Counted from the stretch's first letter, positions 15,862 through 25,220 are shown. The stretch is DNA of 64,000 nucleotides from Azophilus sp963663395 (GCA_963663395.1 OY760226.1:3720001-3784000); one strand, 5' to 3'. Made by a program: numbers and translations. The notes: generated from the sequence alone by a model not told the origin.

Positions 15862-17106
15862 ATGGGTATCTCAAAGTCCCCTCTCAGGAAACCGGTGAGC
15901 ATCAAGGACAGGTGCGCGGTCGTGGGCGTGGGCGCCACGGACTACTACCGTCGCGGCCGGTCCTTTCCGCAATCACTCATGGAGATGGCCATAAAAGCCA
16001 CCCTGGCGGCGCTGGAGGATGCGGGCCTGACCCGGGACGACCTGGACGGCTTTGCCCTGTACTCCACGGCGCCCATCGACCCCGGTACCATGGCCGGCGA
16101 GATGGGGATCGGCGAGGTGGGTTTCGCTGCCACCCTGACCTCCGGAGGCGGCGGAGCGGCTGGGGCCGTCGGTCTGGCCGCCGCCGCAATTCACGCCGGA
16201 ATGGCCGATGTGGTGGTAAGCCTCATGACGCTGCAGCAGGCGGGGCAGCGCCTTGGCGGATCGTCAGGCGGCCCTCCCCGCTTCGCCCGGTCGGACGGTG
16301 GCGCATACGGCGGCGCCATGTCCGTTCCTCCGGGAACCGCCTTCACCGCACCTTCCGGCATGGGGTCGCCGGGGCACAATTTCTCGATGATCACCCGGCG
16401 CCACATGCACCAGTACGGCACCAGGCGCGAGCACCTGGCGGAAATCTGCATCACACAGCGCGACTACGCACTGAATCGTCCCAAGTCGCTGATGAAGACC
16501 CCGCTGACCATGGATGAATACTTCAACGCCCGGATGATCTCCGATCCGCTGTGCCTGTTCGACCACACGATGGAAACCGATGGCGCCGTTGCCGTCATCA
16601 CCACATCGCTGCAGCGCGCGCGGGACCTGCGTCATCCGCCGGCGGTCATCGCCGGGTCGGTAGCGGGCGGCCACACCGACAACTACAACCTGCTCGGCTG
16701 GTGGCAGCAGAGAGGCAACCTGTTCGCCTCATCGGGGCACCGCAACGTGGCCGAGCAACTGTACCGGATGGCCGGCGTGGGGCCGGACGACATCGATGTG
16801 GCCTGCTTCTACGACCACTTCTCGCCGATGGTCCTCATGCAGTTGGAGGATTACGGGTTCTGCCCCGTGGGCGAGGGCGGCCCATTCATCGCCGACGGAA
16901 ACATGCGCCTCGACGGCAAGATTCCAGTGAACACCCACGGCGGCAACCTGTCGGAAGCGTACATCATCGGCATGACCCACATCGTCGAGTGTGTCGAGCA
17001 GATCCGCGGCACCGCCATCAATCAGGTGCAGGGTTGCGAGTACGCGTTGTGCACCGGCGGCCCCGCCGTGATCCCCATGTCCGGCACCGTGTTGAGAAAG
17101 CTGTGA
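15862..17106 (+). CDS. Thiolase-fold acyl-CoA lyase, Ltp2-like (no nucleophilic Cys)
   Basis: A 414-residue thiolase-superfamily protein of the SCP2/lipid-transfer type. The N-terminal CAVVGVGATDYYRRG and C-terminal NTHGGNLSEAYIIGM segments are characteristic. Where degradative thiolases carry the nucleophile in a GGCASG-like turn, this protein has TSGGGGAAGA, so the acyl-accepting cysteine is absent. This is the hallmark of Ltp2-type aldolases, which cleave beta-hydroxyacyl-CoA without thiolysis and need a DUF35 partner. The DUF35 gene follows with a 4-bp overlap, strongly supporting a complex. A GTG at 15895 with AGGA upstream is an equally good start. Substrate may be a branched or alicyclic side-chain CoA ester; this is inference. 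Confidence 0.87.
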   Translation: MGISKSPLRKPVSIKDRCAVVGVGATDYYRRGRSFPQSLMEMAIKATLAALEDAGLTRDDLDGFALYSTAPIDPGTMAGEMGIGEVGFAATLTSGGGGAAGAVGLAAAAIHAGMADVVVSLMTLQQAGQRLGGSSGGPPRFARSDGGAYGGAMSVPPGTAFTAPSGMGSPGHNFSMITRRHMHQYGTRREHLAEICITQRDYALNRPKSLMKTPLTMDEYFNARMISDPLCLFDHTMETDGAVAVITTSLQRARDLRHPPAVIAGSVAGGHTDNYNLLGWWQQRGNLFASSGHRNVAEQLYRMAGVGPDDIDVACFYDHFSPMVLMQLEDYGFCPVGEGGPFIADGNMRLDGKIPVNTHGGNLSEAYIIGMTHIVECVEQIRGTAINQVQGCEYALCTGGPAVIPMSGTVLRKL

Positions 17107-17540
17107 CGGTCGAGTTCGCGTATCGACCGCCGCCGTCCCTCGACGACCCCTACGCCGACGAATGGACCCGGCCGTTCTGGGATGCTGCCCTGGACGAACG
17201 ACTGACAGTCCCGAGATGTACCCACTGCGGCACATTCAACTGGACTCCCGACAACCGGTTCTGCGCCAATTGCCTGTCGCAAGATTTCCGGTGGGTCGAT
17301 CTGCCCGGCACCGGCATCGTGTACAGCTTCATCGTGGTGCGCCACCCGTTGCGCCCCGACATGCAGGACTACGTGCCGTTCATTCCGGCGGTCATCGAGC
17401 CCGACGGAGCACCGGGCATCCGCATGACCTCCAATATAGTCGACGTGGAGCCCGAAGCGGTGTACTGCGACATGAACGTCAAAGTCGTCTGGCACAAGGC
17501 AAGCGACACCTTGGTATTGCCGTTCTGGACCAGGACCTAG
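17103..17540 (+). CDS. DUF35 OB-fold/zinc-ribbon partner of the thiolase-like aldolase
   Basis: A 145-residue protein with an N-terminal rubredoxin-like zinc ribbon (CTHCGTFNWTPDNRFCANC, four cysteines) followed by an OB-fold (GTGIVYSFIVVRHPL). It belongs to the family that binds thiolase-like enzymes such as Ltp2, and in other systems is fused to MaoC-like hydratases. The GTG start overlaps the thiolase stop as GTGA, giving translational coupling and therefore matched amounts. The complex would act in the cytoplasm on acyl-CoA intermediates. Confidence 0.9.
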   Translation: MTVEFAYRPPPSLDDPYADEWTRPFWDAALDERLTVPRCTHCGTFNWTPDNRFCANCLSQDFRWVDLPGTGIVYSFIVVRHPLRPDMQDYVPFIPAVIEPDGAPGIRMTSNIVDVEPEAVYCDMNVKVVWHKASDTLVLPFWTRT

Positions 17541-17682
17541 CAGCACAGGAAACGACGCCTGCGCACGGCGCACCGCTGAATTCGGATTACGACTGATCCC
17601 TGCGCCAAAGGAACAGCGACGCATCGAAACTGCTGACACAGGCGAAGCCGGAGCAGCCGCAGAGTGGCGCCGCGGCTGGCGC

Positions 17683-18858
17683 GTGGTGCTGACGGCGGCC
17701 CTCGGCATCGGCGTCGGCGGAATCCACTACTACCTGTTCGGCACCATGATCCACCCGTTTCAGGAAGCCTACGGGTGGAGCCGGGCCGAGATTTCCCTGG
17801 GTCTCGCCATCATCAGCTACCTGTCGCCGGTCACCAGCCTCGCCGCCGGCGCCGCCGTGGACCGATTCGGTGCCCGTCCCACCGCCCTGACCGGCGCGGT
17901 GCTGTTCGGCCTCGGCTTCATGCTGCTCGGTTCCGCCGGGCCCGCGCTGTGGACCTGGTACGCCACATGCACCTTGTTCGCGCTGCTTTCCTTCGGCGTG
18001 AGCACTGTGGTCTGGACGAGCATGGTGGTCAAGCGCTTCGAGCGACAACGCGGGCTGGCGCTGGCCATGTCACTGATGGGTGGTGCGGTGATGGTCACCG
18101 TTACGCCCATGCTTGTGGTTTTTCTGGTCGGTCAGGTCGGTGTGCGAGGCGTGTTCTTCACCGTCGCCCTGTTCGGCGCGGTGCTCATGCTGGTGCCGAC
18201 GTACCTGTTCGTTCGCGAGCCGGCGTCCGCAGTACCGGTGGACCCGATACGCTCCGGCGGTCAGCAGGCCGGTATCACCGGCCACAGCCTGCGCGAGGCC
18301 TTCGGGTCCAGACAGTACTGGCAACTCGCGGCGGGCCTGGCGTTAGTTTCCTGCTGCATGGGCACGTTCATGGCGCACATACAGCCCATGCTCATCGACA
18401 CCGGATTGTCTCCTGCCGTAGCCGCGTCCGTTGCACTGTTCATCGGCCCGTCGATGATCGTCGGCCGGCTGACCACGGGAATTCTGTTCGATCACTTCGA
18501 CCCGAGGGCGGTGACCGGATGTGCGTTTCTCCTGCCCGTCGTGGCTGCGGCGCTGGTGATGAATCTGGACGGCGGCTACGTGATTTCCGCCACCGCCGGC
18601 GTGTTCATCGGCTTGGGAATGGGCGCCGAAATCGACGTGGTGGCGTACCTGACCAGCCGGTACTTCGGACTGCGGCGCTACGGTATGCTGTTCGGGATCC
18701 TGCTCAGCATCTACAGTATCGGTGTCGGCACGGGGTCCGTCGTCGCCGGCGCTTCGTTCGACTTCCTGGGGTCATACAACCCGGCGCTGGTGGTTCTGGG
18801 GGTTGGCTCTCTTGTTGCCGCGTTGCTGGCCGCCACGCTGGGGCGCCCCGACAAGTGA
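17683..18858 (+). CDS. MFS transporter (monocarboxylate/oxalate-formate type)
   Basis: A permease of at least 391 residues with twelve predicted membrane helices. The pattern HYYLFGTMIHPFQEAYGWSR, AAVDRFGARP and LTSRYFGLRRYGMLFG fits the monocarboxylate transporter/OxlT-like MFS group, which exchanges organic acids. The GTG at 17683 is the first usable start found, but the frame is open back past the preceding gene and encodes a plausible cytoplasmic tail, so the true start (possibly nonstandard) could be upstream. It follows the DUF35 gene in the same direction after 142 bp and likely moves a substrate or product of that pathway. Confidence 0.88.
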   Translation: MVLTAALGIGVGGIHYYLFGTMIHPFQEAYGWSRAEISLGLAIISYLSPVTSLAAGAAVDRFGARPTALTGAVLFGLGFMLLGSAGPALWTWYATCTLFALLSFGVSTVVWTSMVVKRFERQRGLALAMSLMGGAVMVTVTPMLVVFLVGQVGVRGVFFTVALFGAVLMLVPTYLFVREPASAVPVDPIRSGGQQAGITGHSLREAFGSRQYWQLAAGLALVSCCMGTFMAHIQPMLIDTGLSPAVAASVALFIGPSMIVGRLTTGILFDHFDPRAVTGCAFLLPVVAAALVMNLDGGYVISATAGVFIGLGMGAEIDVVAYLTSRYFGLRRYGMLFGILLSIYSIGVGTGSVVAGASFDFLGSYNPALVVLGVGSLVAALLAATLGRPDK

Positions 18859-18870
18859 ACGGTATTGGGG

Positions 18871-21318
18871 CTAGACCACCCCCGCGACCTCCTGCTCCAC
18901 AAGCCGGGCGATCCGTTCGTCGCTCAGCCCCAGTTCCTTCAGAACCGCCTCGGTATGCTCGCCGATGCGCGGCGCCGGGTCCGTTCGAGTGGCCGAGCGC
19001 GAAAACTGCACGAGTGGCGTCAGGCGCGAATGGTCGTCGAACAGGGGATGGGTGACCTCGGTGACCAGACCCGCCTGCCAAGCCAGCCCCTGCGGGTCCA
19101 TCAGCACCTCGTGGGAGGGGCCCGGGGTCACCGCGACGCAGGCCACGTCCGCGGCCGTCATCAGTTCCTCCCACTCGAGGGCCGTGCGTTCGCGAAACAG
19201 GTGGCCAAGTGCTTCCGCCAGCTCGGCCTGGTGCGCCTGCCGTCCGGCGCCGTCGGCATAACGCTTCCGGATGAGCGTCGGATCGTTCATAACCCCGGTG
19301 AACGAGGCCCACTCACGATCCGTAGCGATCGCGAGAAACACCCAGCCATCCGCGGTCTCGTACAGCCGATAGCACGCTCCCAGGCCATACAGGCCCGGGT
19401 CCGGCTTCACCAATGGCGGCCGGTTCGGGTAGTCCACCATCACATCGGAAAGCACGTGGCTCAGGGTCGCCAGCATGGTGGTATGCACGCTCTGTGCCCC
19501 CTGCCCCAGCTCACGACTCAAAAGCCCGAGCAGCAGGCCGGTGGCAACACCCAGGGCCGAGAAGCCGTCCGCGTGGCCGACGGTCAGGTTCGCGATGCGC
19601 AGGCGGTTGGAACCGTCCCTGATCTGATCCATGGTGAGATCCGGCCCCTCCGGCACAGCGTCGCCAATGTTGCGGCGTGCCATGCCCGACCCGGCGCCGA
19701 TGGTGGGCGCAAACGCGGGGCGATGGGCGTACGGGCCATCGGCGCCGAATCCGGTGGCGGTATGGTAGACGATACCGGGGTTGATCCTGCGCAACGAGGC
19801 TTCGTCCAGCCCGACGCGCATCGCGACTCCCTTGCGAAAAGTCTGCAGCACCATGTCGCAGCGTTTGACGAGCCGACGCACCAACTCCTGGCCTTCCTGC
19901 GTGTTGATGTCAAGCGCAACGCTCTGCTTGCCCTGCAGCACCTTGACGCCACCGATTTCCGGAATGGGCACCTGAAAGCGGATGGGGTCGCCGTCGAGCT
20001 GCTCGATCTTGATTACCCGGGCACCAAGATCGGTGAGCACGGTGGCGCCGAAGGGGCCGGCAAAGAACGTGCCCAGCTCCAGCACCGTGACCCCGGCGAG
20101 CGGCATGGCCAGGTCGCCGGGGCGCGGCCCGTCAGTCGGCACGTCCGGCGCCTGCCGCGCCAGCGCGCGCAATTCGGAATCGTGCTCATTCAATCCCGGC
20201 ACCGGTCCGTCCGCGCGCCCGGGCGTGGGATCGAGTTGCACCATGGGCGCAGGTTGGCGGATTTTCCCCAAACCGGGCTGTTCGACCTCTGCAACCCGTT
20301 CGTCGAACAGGAGCTGGGGATGGCTGAGCAGTTCCTTCCCGCTGCGGTAGACTTCGGCAAACACATCGGGACGGCGGTCGAACACTTCCGTCCACTCGAG
20401 GACGGTCCTGGACCTGACGATCTCGAAGGCCCGCTCGAGGAAGGCCGCGCGCCTCGAGATGTCCTCGTCGTCCCAGGCGCCTTCCCAATCCGGTGTGTCA
20501 AGTCCCATCGCCTCCAGCCAGGCTTTGAAAAGCTTCGGCGCCGCCTGTGAGAACTGCAGCCAGCGTCCGTCCGCCGACAGGGCGATCACCAGCGTATAGG
20601 CGAGCCATGTCATGGGCACCTCGGTTGCAGGGTCGATGGAGGGCGTTGTGGCGAAGGCGTCGCTGTAGCGAAGCGCCATCGTTCGAATCATCCAGTTCCA
20701 GGTGTCGTGGGCCGCTATGGCATGGACCATGTTCACGTCCACGCGCTGGCCGAGGCCGCTTCTCGTCCGTTCGATGAGAGCGGTCATGATCCCCTGCAGG
20801 GCCAGTTGAGCGGTGCTCCACGAGCAGTAGTTCACCGATGGGAACGCGGGCCCCGCGCGCGTCACCATGGCGCCGAACTGATCGCAGGCGCCGATCTTCG
20901 ACATCACCACGCCTTCATAGCCCTTCAAGGCCGCCAGGGGACCGGAGCGCCCGAAGGCGGTGGCCGACGCATAGACCAGCCGCGCATTCGCCGCGCCCAG
21001 GGCGTCGTAGCCGAGGCCCAGGCGTTCCGCCACCCCCGGACGGAACGTCTCCAGCAGGACATCGGAACGAGCGGCGAGCCGGGCAACCACCGTGGCGTCG
21101 GCACGGTCGCGCAGGTCCAGCTCGATGCTCTTCGACCCCCGCGACCAGGCAGGCCAGCCCGCCTGCCCTCGCAGCGCGTGACCGCCGGGAGGCTCCACCA
21201 GCATCACCTCGGCGCCGTAATCCGCCAGGAACTGACCCGCATAGGCACCGATGAGGCTGTTGGACAGGTTGACCACTCGCAGGCCGACCAGCGGACCCGC
21301 TCCCTGCTCACCGGCCAT
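18871..21318 (-). CDS. Two-domain CaiB/BaiF (class III) CoA-transferase
   Basis: An 815-residue tandem fusion of two family III CoA-transferase domains (about residues 8-385 and 405-815), twice the usual length. Each has the Rossmann start (VGLRVVNLSN and AGVTVLELGTFFAGPFGATVLTDLGA) and the VxxxTxxGxxGPxA segment. In the second domain the expected catalytic Asp is present in GHADGFSALG (Asp584); in the first the aligned position is Ser166. It would transfer CoA between two acyl groups in the cytoplasm. The gene is seven bases after the amidohydrolase stop and in the same unit as the TonB receptor. Such fusions are common in marine hydrocarbon and steroid degraders, by recollection; substrate unknown. 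Confidence 0.92.
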   Translation of the reverse strand: MAGEQGAGPLVGLRVVNLSNSLIGAYAGQFLADYGAEVMLVEPPGGHALRGQAGWPAWSRGSKSIELDLRDRADATVVARLAARSDVLLETFRPGVAERLGLGYDALGAANARLVYASATAFGRSGPLAALKGYEGVVMSKIGACDQFGAMVTRAGPAFPSVNYCSWSTAQLALQGIMTALIERTRSGLGQRVDVNMVHAIAAHDTWNWMIRTMALRYSDAFATTPSIDPATEVPMTWLAYTLVIALSADGRWLQFSQAAPKLFKAWLEAMGLDTPDWEGAWDDEDISRRAAFLERAFEIVRSRTVLEWTEVFDRRPDVFAEVYRSGKELLSHPQLLFDERVAEVEQPGLGKIRQPAPMVQLDPTPGRADGPVPGLNEHDSELRALARQAPDVPTDGPRPGDLAMPLAGVTVLELGTFFAGPFGATVLTDLGARVIKIEQLDGDPIRFQVPIPEIGGVKVLQGKQSVALDINTQEGQELVRRLVKRCDMVLQTFRKGVAMRVGLDEASLRRINPGIVYHTATGFGADGPYAHRPAFAPTIGAGSGMARRNIGDAVPEGPDLTMDQIRDGSNRLRIANLTVGHADGFSALGVATGLLLGLLSRELGQGAQSVHTTMLATLSHVLSDVMVDYPNRPPLVKPDPGLYGLGACYRLYETADGWVFLAIATDREWASFTGVMNDPTLIRKRYADGAGRQAHQAELAEALGHLFRERTALEWEELMTAADVACVAVTPGPSHEVLMDPQGLAWQAGLVTEVTHPLFDDHSRLTPLVQFSRSATRTDPAPRIGEHTEAVLKELGLSDERIARLVEQEVAGVV

Positions 21319-21324
21319 GTCCGG

Positions 21325-22440
21325 TTACCCGTTCGCGGCGTTCTGGAATTCGGGGCGCTGCAAGCGGAACAGTCGCGCCGCGTTGCCGCCCAGAATATCG
21401 GCCCTCTCCCGTTCGCCGATGACGATGTCATCGAACAGGTGCGCGAGGACATCCTTCGAGTGGGGGAAGGTCCCCTCGGCATGGGGATAGTCGGAGCCCC
21501 ACATCAAGGCCCCGGTGCCGGTGATGGAGCGGGTCATGATGCAGCCACGATCGTACTGGAACGACGCGGACACCTGCCGCTGAACGATCTCGCTCGGCTT
21601 CATGCTCAGCTTCGGCCGCACGTAGGTGGCATGCGCTTCGTAGACCTCGTCCATGCGCTCGCACAGGCCCGCCAGCCAACTGGCGCCGGATTCGATCACC
21701 GCGATCCTGGCGCCCGGGTGCCGGTCGAGCACGCCACCGGCCACCAGGTACATGACGGTCTGCCAGGCATCACAAGCCTGGTTGGTGTAGTTGATCACCG
21801 CGCCGCCGGCCCGCCGCTCGGGCTGCACCGTGTCGAGCCCGGTTCCGGTGTGGAGAACGAAAACCATGTTCAGCTCTTCGCCCAGCGCGAACACCGGGTC
21901 CCACACCGCGTCGTTGTACTTGGGCATGCCGGTCGGCGACACGGCCGGGAGCATGGCGGCGGTGAATCCCTTCTCGGCCAGACGCCGCATTTCCGCTTGG
22001 GTATTCTTGAAGTCGCGTACCGGCAGGACGCCGCAGCGAATGAACCTGTCCAGATGGTCCTTGAAGTAGTCGTCGTTCCAGTCGTTGTAAATCTGCGCCG
22101 TGGCATGCTCGGTGTCGATGTCCTCGATGCCGTAGGTCCACAGACCGGTGCTGGGGAAGACGATTTCCCCATCCACGCCTTCCATCTCCATGTCCTCGAT
22201 GCGGAATTTCAGGTCGGAGTGACCGCGCGGCTGATGGTCCAGCCGCATGACCTCCTCATCGCCTTCCGGGCGCTTGCGAATGCGCAACCGGTGCAGCACC
22301 TTGTTACCCGCCAGGGTGCAGATGTGCTCGCCCTGACGCTCCGAGCGAATGCCGTGCTTCCTCATCGATTCGGGCAGGTTCTTCTCGAACAGGTCCTGTG
22401 GCTCCACCACGTGGCCGTCGGCACTGAACACGAAAGTCAT
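21325..22440 (-). CDS. Amidohydrolase-2 family metal-dependent hydrolase/decarboxylase
   Basis: A 371-residue TIM-barrel amidohydrolase of the PF04909 type (aminocarboxymuconate-semialdehyde decarboxylase-like). The first-strand metal site is SADGHVVEP, replacing HxH by a DxH pattern common in this subfamily; a later GSDYPHAEGTFPHSK supplies the last Asp. These enzymes cleave C-C or C-N bonds of ring-derived acids. The ATG has GGAGG five bases upstream. It lies between the CoA-transferase (seven bases apart) and the TonB receptor (38 bp upstream), suggesting one transcript for uptake and breakdown of one compound. A paralogue is at 42924. Confidence 0.9.
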   Translation of the reverse strand: MTFVFSADGHVVEPQDLFEKNLPESMRKHGIRSERQGEHICTLAGNKVLHRLRIRKRPEGDEEVMRLDHQPRGHSDLKFRIEDMEMEGVDGEIVFPSTGLWTYGIEDIDTEHATAQIYNDWNDDYFKDHLDRFIRCGVLPVRDFKNTQAEMRRLAEKGFTAAMLPAVSPTGMPKYNDAVWDPVFALGEELNMVFVLHTGTGLDTVQPERRAGGAVINYTNQACDAWQTVMYLVAGGVLDRHPGARIAVIESGASWLAGLCERMDEVYEAHATYVRPKLSMKPSEIVQRQVSASFQYDRGCIMTRSITGTGALMWGSDYPHAEGTFPHSKDVLAHLFDDIVIGERERADILGGNAARLFRLQRPEFQNAANG

Positions 22441-22478
22441 GGTTACCTCCTGTAAATTGAACCCCCCTGGGCGTCCGC

Positions 22479-25085
22479 CTACTCACCGAAACGCTTGGTG
22501 ACCTGCACACCCCACATGCGCGGCGGACCGACTAGGGCCGTGATGTACTGGCGCGATGCGATGCCTGTGGCGATATGCCACTGGGTCTCATCGGTGACGT
22601 TCATCATATAGAAGGCAACGTTGGCCTCCCACTCCGGAATTTCGAGATCGGCGCGGATGTTCAGCAACCCACGAGACTCGCGCACGCGCTTGTCGTACTC
22701 GAGCAGTTCCGACTGGCCGCGCCACCCCGCGATCACGTAGGTCGCGAAACGATCCTGCTTCGCCTCGTCGAACCAGGACCAGTTGGCCTGCAGCCCGAGC
22801 CGCATGTCGCCGATGGGAAACTCGTAACGGCCCATGAGGCTGTACGTCCACTCGCGCGGGCACCTGCTCGCGTCGCAGGAAACCGTTTCGCCGGCCCGGT
22901 CCACCGTGGCCTCGACGCCAAGGCCGCCGCCATTGGGTTGAACCTCGACGAAATCCTTCCACTCCTGGTCGAGCCAGCCCACGGTGGCCCGAAAAGTCAG
23001 GCCTTCCGCCGGCGAGAACCAGCTTTCCAGCTCGAAGCCCTGGATGTCCTGCTCGGCCGCGTTGTCGAGCACCGTGGACAGGGCCGCACCGGGCCTCAGG
23101 AACGAAACCTGGACGTCGGTGTAGTCGACGGTGAAATACGCGGCGTTTACCCGCAACCGGTTGTCGAGGAAATCCGCCTTGACGCCAACCTCAACGTCCT
23201 GGGCGAACTCCGGCCCGAGTTGATTGAGCGTGGGATCGGCGATAGGCGCTATGTTGATGTCGCGCAACGGCTGGCCGCCGGAGCGCCAGCCTCGCGACGT
23301 GCGGGCGTAGGCCATCACGTCGTCGTCGAACCGGTAAGCGAGGTTCACGGTCCAGGACCAGTCGTTGGCACTGACCTGGGGATACTCGATGTAGCATCCA
23401 CCCGCGCCACCGGGTTGCTCCGGGCCGCTGCCGTCCATCGGATCCACGGCAATCACACCGAATCCCGTCAGGCAGATGCCAGCGCCCAGCGGCGTGGAAT
23501 TCTTGGCTATCGGATCCCAGGCGCCGAAGGTTGCGTGGCTGAACAGGCTCATATCCCGCGACTCGTCCGTGTAGCGAGCGCCCGCCGTGAGCGTGAGCTT
23601 CTCCGTGATGTCGTACTCGCCCTGGCCGAAGAATGCCCATGCCCGGTTCTCGATCTCGCCGCGAATGGCGCCCCACGGGGCGCCGCTGTGCGCCGGTCGG
23701 GCATAGGAGGTGCTGCCGTCGTTACCGTCTTCCCAGCCGTAATACGCTCCGCCGATCCAACGCAGCCGATCGTCCAGGTTGCTGCCGGAAAGGTTGATCT
23801 CCTGGGTGATCGAATCACCCCACGCATCCTGGGGCGACTCGTGAATGAGGAACGGCGTGCCGCCGATCTCCGTGTTGCGGTCGTTGTCGAAGCTGCGGTA
23901 GCTGGTGATGGACTTCAGCGTCACGTTCTCGTCGAGAGCGATCGTGACCGTCGCCGAGATGCCCCAGATCCTGCTCTCGTCGAACGTGGCGTCGCCCTTG
24001 CCGCTGCGGCCGCCGAATCGGCCGGTGCCCTCCGAGCGGTTGCCGCCGGTGCCGTCGAACGCGTCATCGCGCACCGTGCCGACGAGGCTGCGCATGAAGT
24101 CGTCCGCGAAATCCAGTTGCGCCTGGGAAAGGTCCTGATGCCTCATCCCATACAGTTCGGAGGCGGCCTGGCGCAGCCCTTCGGGAGCGGTGTCGATGTT
24201 CTCGTCGAGTACCCAGCCAAACCACTTGGTCATCTGGCCGTTCTCGCCATACTCGGAGTAATCGCCGGTGATGGATACGGTCAGGGAATCGGTGGGCTGT
24301 AACAGTACGTTGGCACGGAAGTTCCACTCGTCGTCGTCGAACAGGTCGTCAGCGCCGGAGCACGACTGCGGCCGGCTGGCCGGCAGGCCCGGCGCATTGT
24401 CCGGCAACGACACACACTGCCCGGTGTTCTCGCCGAAGCCGTCGCGGCTGTTGCGTTGCGCAGCCAGACGAACGGCCATCACGTCCTGAACGATCGGCAG
24501 GTTGACGGCGGCGGTGGCGTCGATGTTGCCGTAATCGCCCGCATCGACCGTGGCGTATCCGTGAACGCCGTCGAAATCGGCCTTCCTGGAAATGATGTTG
24601 ATGGCGCCGCCGGTGGTGTTCTTGCCGTACAGGGTGCCCTGCGGGCCCTTGAGGATCTCTATCCGCTCCAGATCGAACAGGTTGGCGCCGAGCCCGAATC
24701 CATGGGGCATCACCGCGCCATCCAGATAGATGGCCACTGCCGGGTCCACCGTCAGCAGCAGGTCGTCGGCCGCGGTCTGGCCGCGCAGTCTCGGCGCAAT
24801 GCCGGTAGGCGAGCCCTGCGACACCGGTTCGATTTCCAGGTTCGGCGTGGCGGAGTCGATGTCGCGCAGATCGAACACCCCATCGCTTCGCATCTGCTCG
24901 GCGGAGAACGTGGTAACCGCTAGCGGAATCTCCTGCACGCTCTCCTCGCGCTTGCGCGCGGTCACCACGACCTCCTCCACCACCATGGAGCGGGCGCTCG
25001 CGGCTTCTTCTGCCTTGACCGGCCCGGCGTGGGCAGAGACCAGGACAACCCCGGCGGCAAGGCTGAAAACACGTAATGCGATCAT
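22479..25085 (-). CDS. TonB-dependent outer-membrane receptor
   Basis: An 868-residue receptor with signal peptide (LAAGVVLVSAHAGPVKA), TonB-box-like VVEEVVVTARKREE, plug domain containing IEILKGPQGTLYGKNTTGGAIN, and a long barrel whose last residues are VTKRFGE. The final residue is not aromatic, but a Phe is third from the end. AAGGGG lies upstream of the ATG. It is first of the minus-strand unit that continues into amidohydrolase and CoA-transferase, so it probably imports their substrate. It shares architecture with the receptor at 1108 but is only a family-level relative. Confidence 0.93.
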   Translation of the reverse strand: MIALRVFSLAAGVVLVSAHAGPVKAEEAASARSMVVEEVVVTARKREESVQEIPLAVTTFSAEQMRSDGVFDLRDIDSATPNLEIEPVSQGSPTGIAPRLRGQTAADDLLLTVDPAVAIYLDGAVMPHGFGLGANLFDLERIEILKGPQGTLYGKNTTGGAINIISRKADFDGVHGYATVDAGDYGNIDATAAVNLPIVQDVMAVRLAAQRNSRDGFGENTGQCVSLPDNAPGLPASRPQSCSGADDLFDDDEWNFRANVLLQPTDSLTVSITGDYSEYGENGQMTKWFGWVLDENIDTAPEGLRQAASELYGMRHQDLSQAQLDFADDFMRSLVGTVRDDAFDGTGGNRSEGTGRFGGRSGKGDATFDESRIWGISATVTIALDENVTLKSITSYRSFDNDRNTEIGGTPFLIHESPQDAWGDSITQEINLSGSNLDDRLRWIGGAYYGWEDGNDGSTSYARPAHSGAPWGAIRGEIENRAWAFFGQGEYDITEKLTLTAGARYTDESRDMSLFSHATFGAWDPIAKNSTPLGAGICLTGFGVIAVDPMDGSGPEQPGGAGGCYIEYPQVSANDWSWTVNLAYRFDDDVMAYARTSRGWRSGGQPLRDINIAPIADPTLNQLGPEFAQDVEVGVKADFLDNRLRVNAAYFTVDYTDVQVSFLRPGAALSTVLDNAAEQDIQGFELESWFSPAEGLTFRATVGWLDQEWKDFVEVQPNGGGLGVEATVDRAGETVSCDASRCPREWTYSLMGRYEFPIGDMRLGLQANWSWFDEAKQDRFATYVIAGWRGQSELLEYDKRVRESRGLLNIRADLEIPEWEANVAFYMMNVTDETQWHIATGIASRQYITALVGPPRMWGVQVTKRFGE

Positions 25086-25123
25086 CTCGATTCCCCTTCA
25101 TTATCGATTCAACCACGTTTTTT

Positions 25124-25152
25124 ATGTTAACCTAGTTGTCTTCGTTAGACAA
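25124..25152 (-). promoter_or_regulatory. Candidate promoter with operator at -35, second TonB receptor
   Basis: On the minus strand TTGTCT (25147-25152), a 17-bp spacer and TAACAT (25124-25129) form a weak sigma70 pair 39 bp before the receptor start. TTGTCT and AGACAA (arms 25136-25141 and 25147-25152, five bases apart) form a perfect inverted repeat over the -35 box, the place where a repressor or an activator would bind. Confidence 0.45.
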
Positions 25153-25171
25153 TTTGATTCTGGCCACGCAA

Positions 25172-25220
25172 GCGCAGCTTGCCCTCCGGCAGACAAAGTT
25201 CCAAGTCGCCCTTAATGGGC
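25172..25220 (-). repeat. 49-bp repeat, copy B
   Basis: Partner of copy A (14345-14393). On the minus strand it reads AHYEPETIYVVPIKGDLELC and then LPEGKLRLRGQNQIV followed by stop, so the peptide relic is longer here. No start or upstream domain is recognisable. It occupies the middle of the 300-bp gap between the receptor promoter and the acyltransferase; nothing else is seen in that gap. Confidence 0.5.

Noticed and set aside
18865..20550. Long plus-strand open frame opposite the CoA-transferase
   Set aside because: Antisense to a clear two-domain CaiB protein in GC-rich DNA; no recognisable family and no ribosome site.
20707..22455. Long plus-strand open frame covering the amidohydrolase
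   Set aside because: Composition typical of an antisense frame (His, Gln and Arg-rich); the minus-strand amidohydrolase has motifs and a strong ribosome site.
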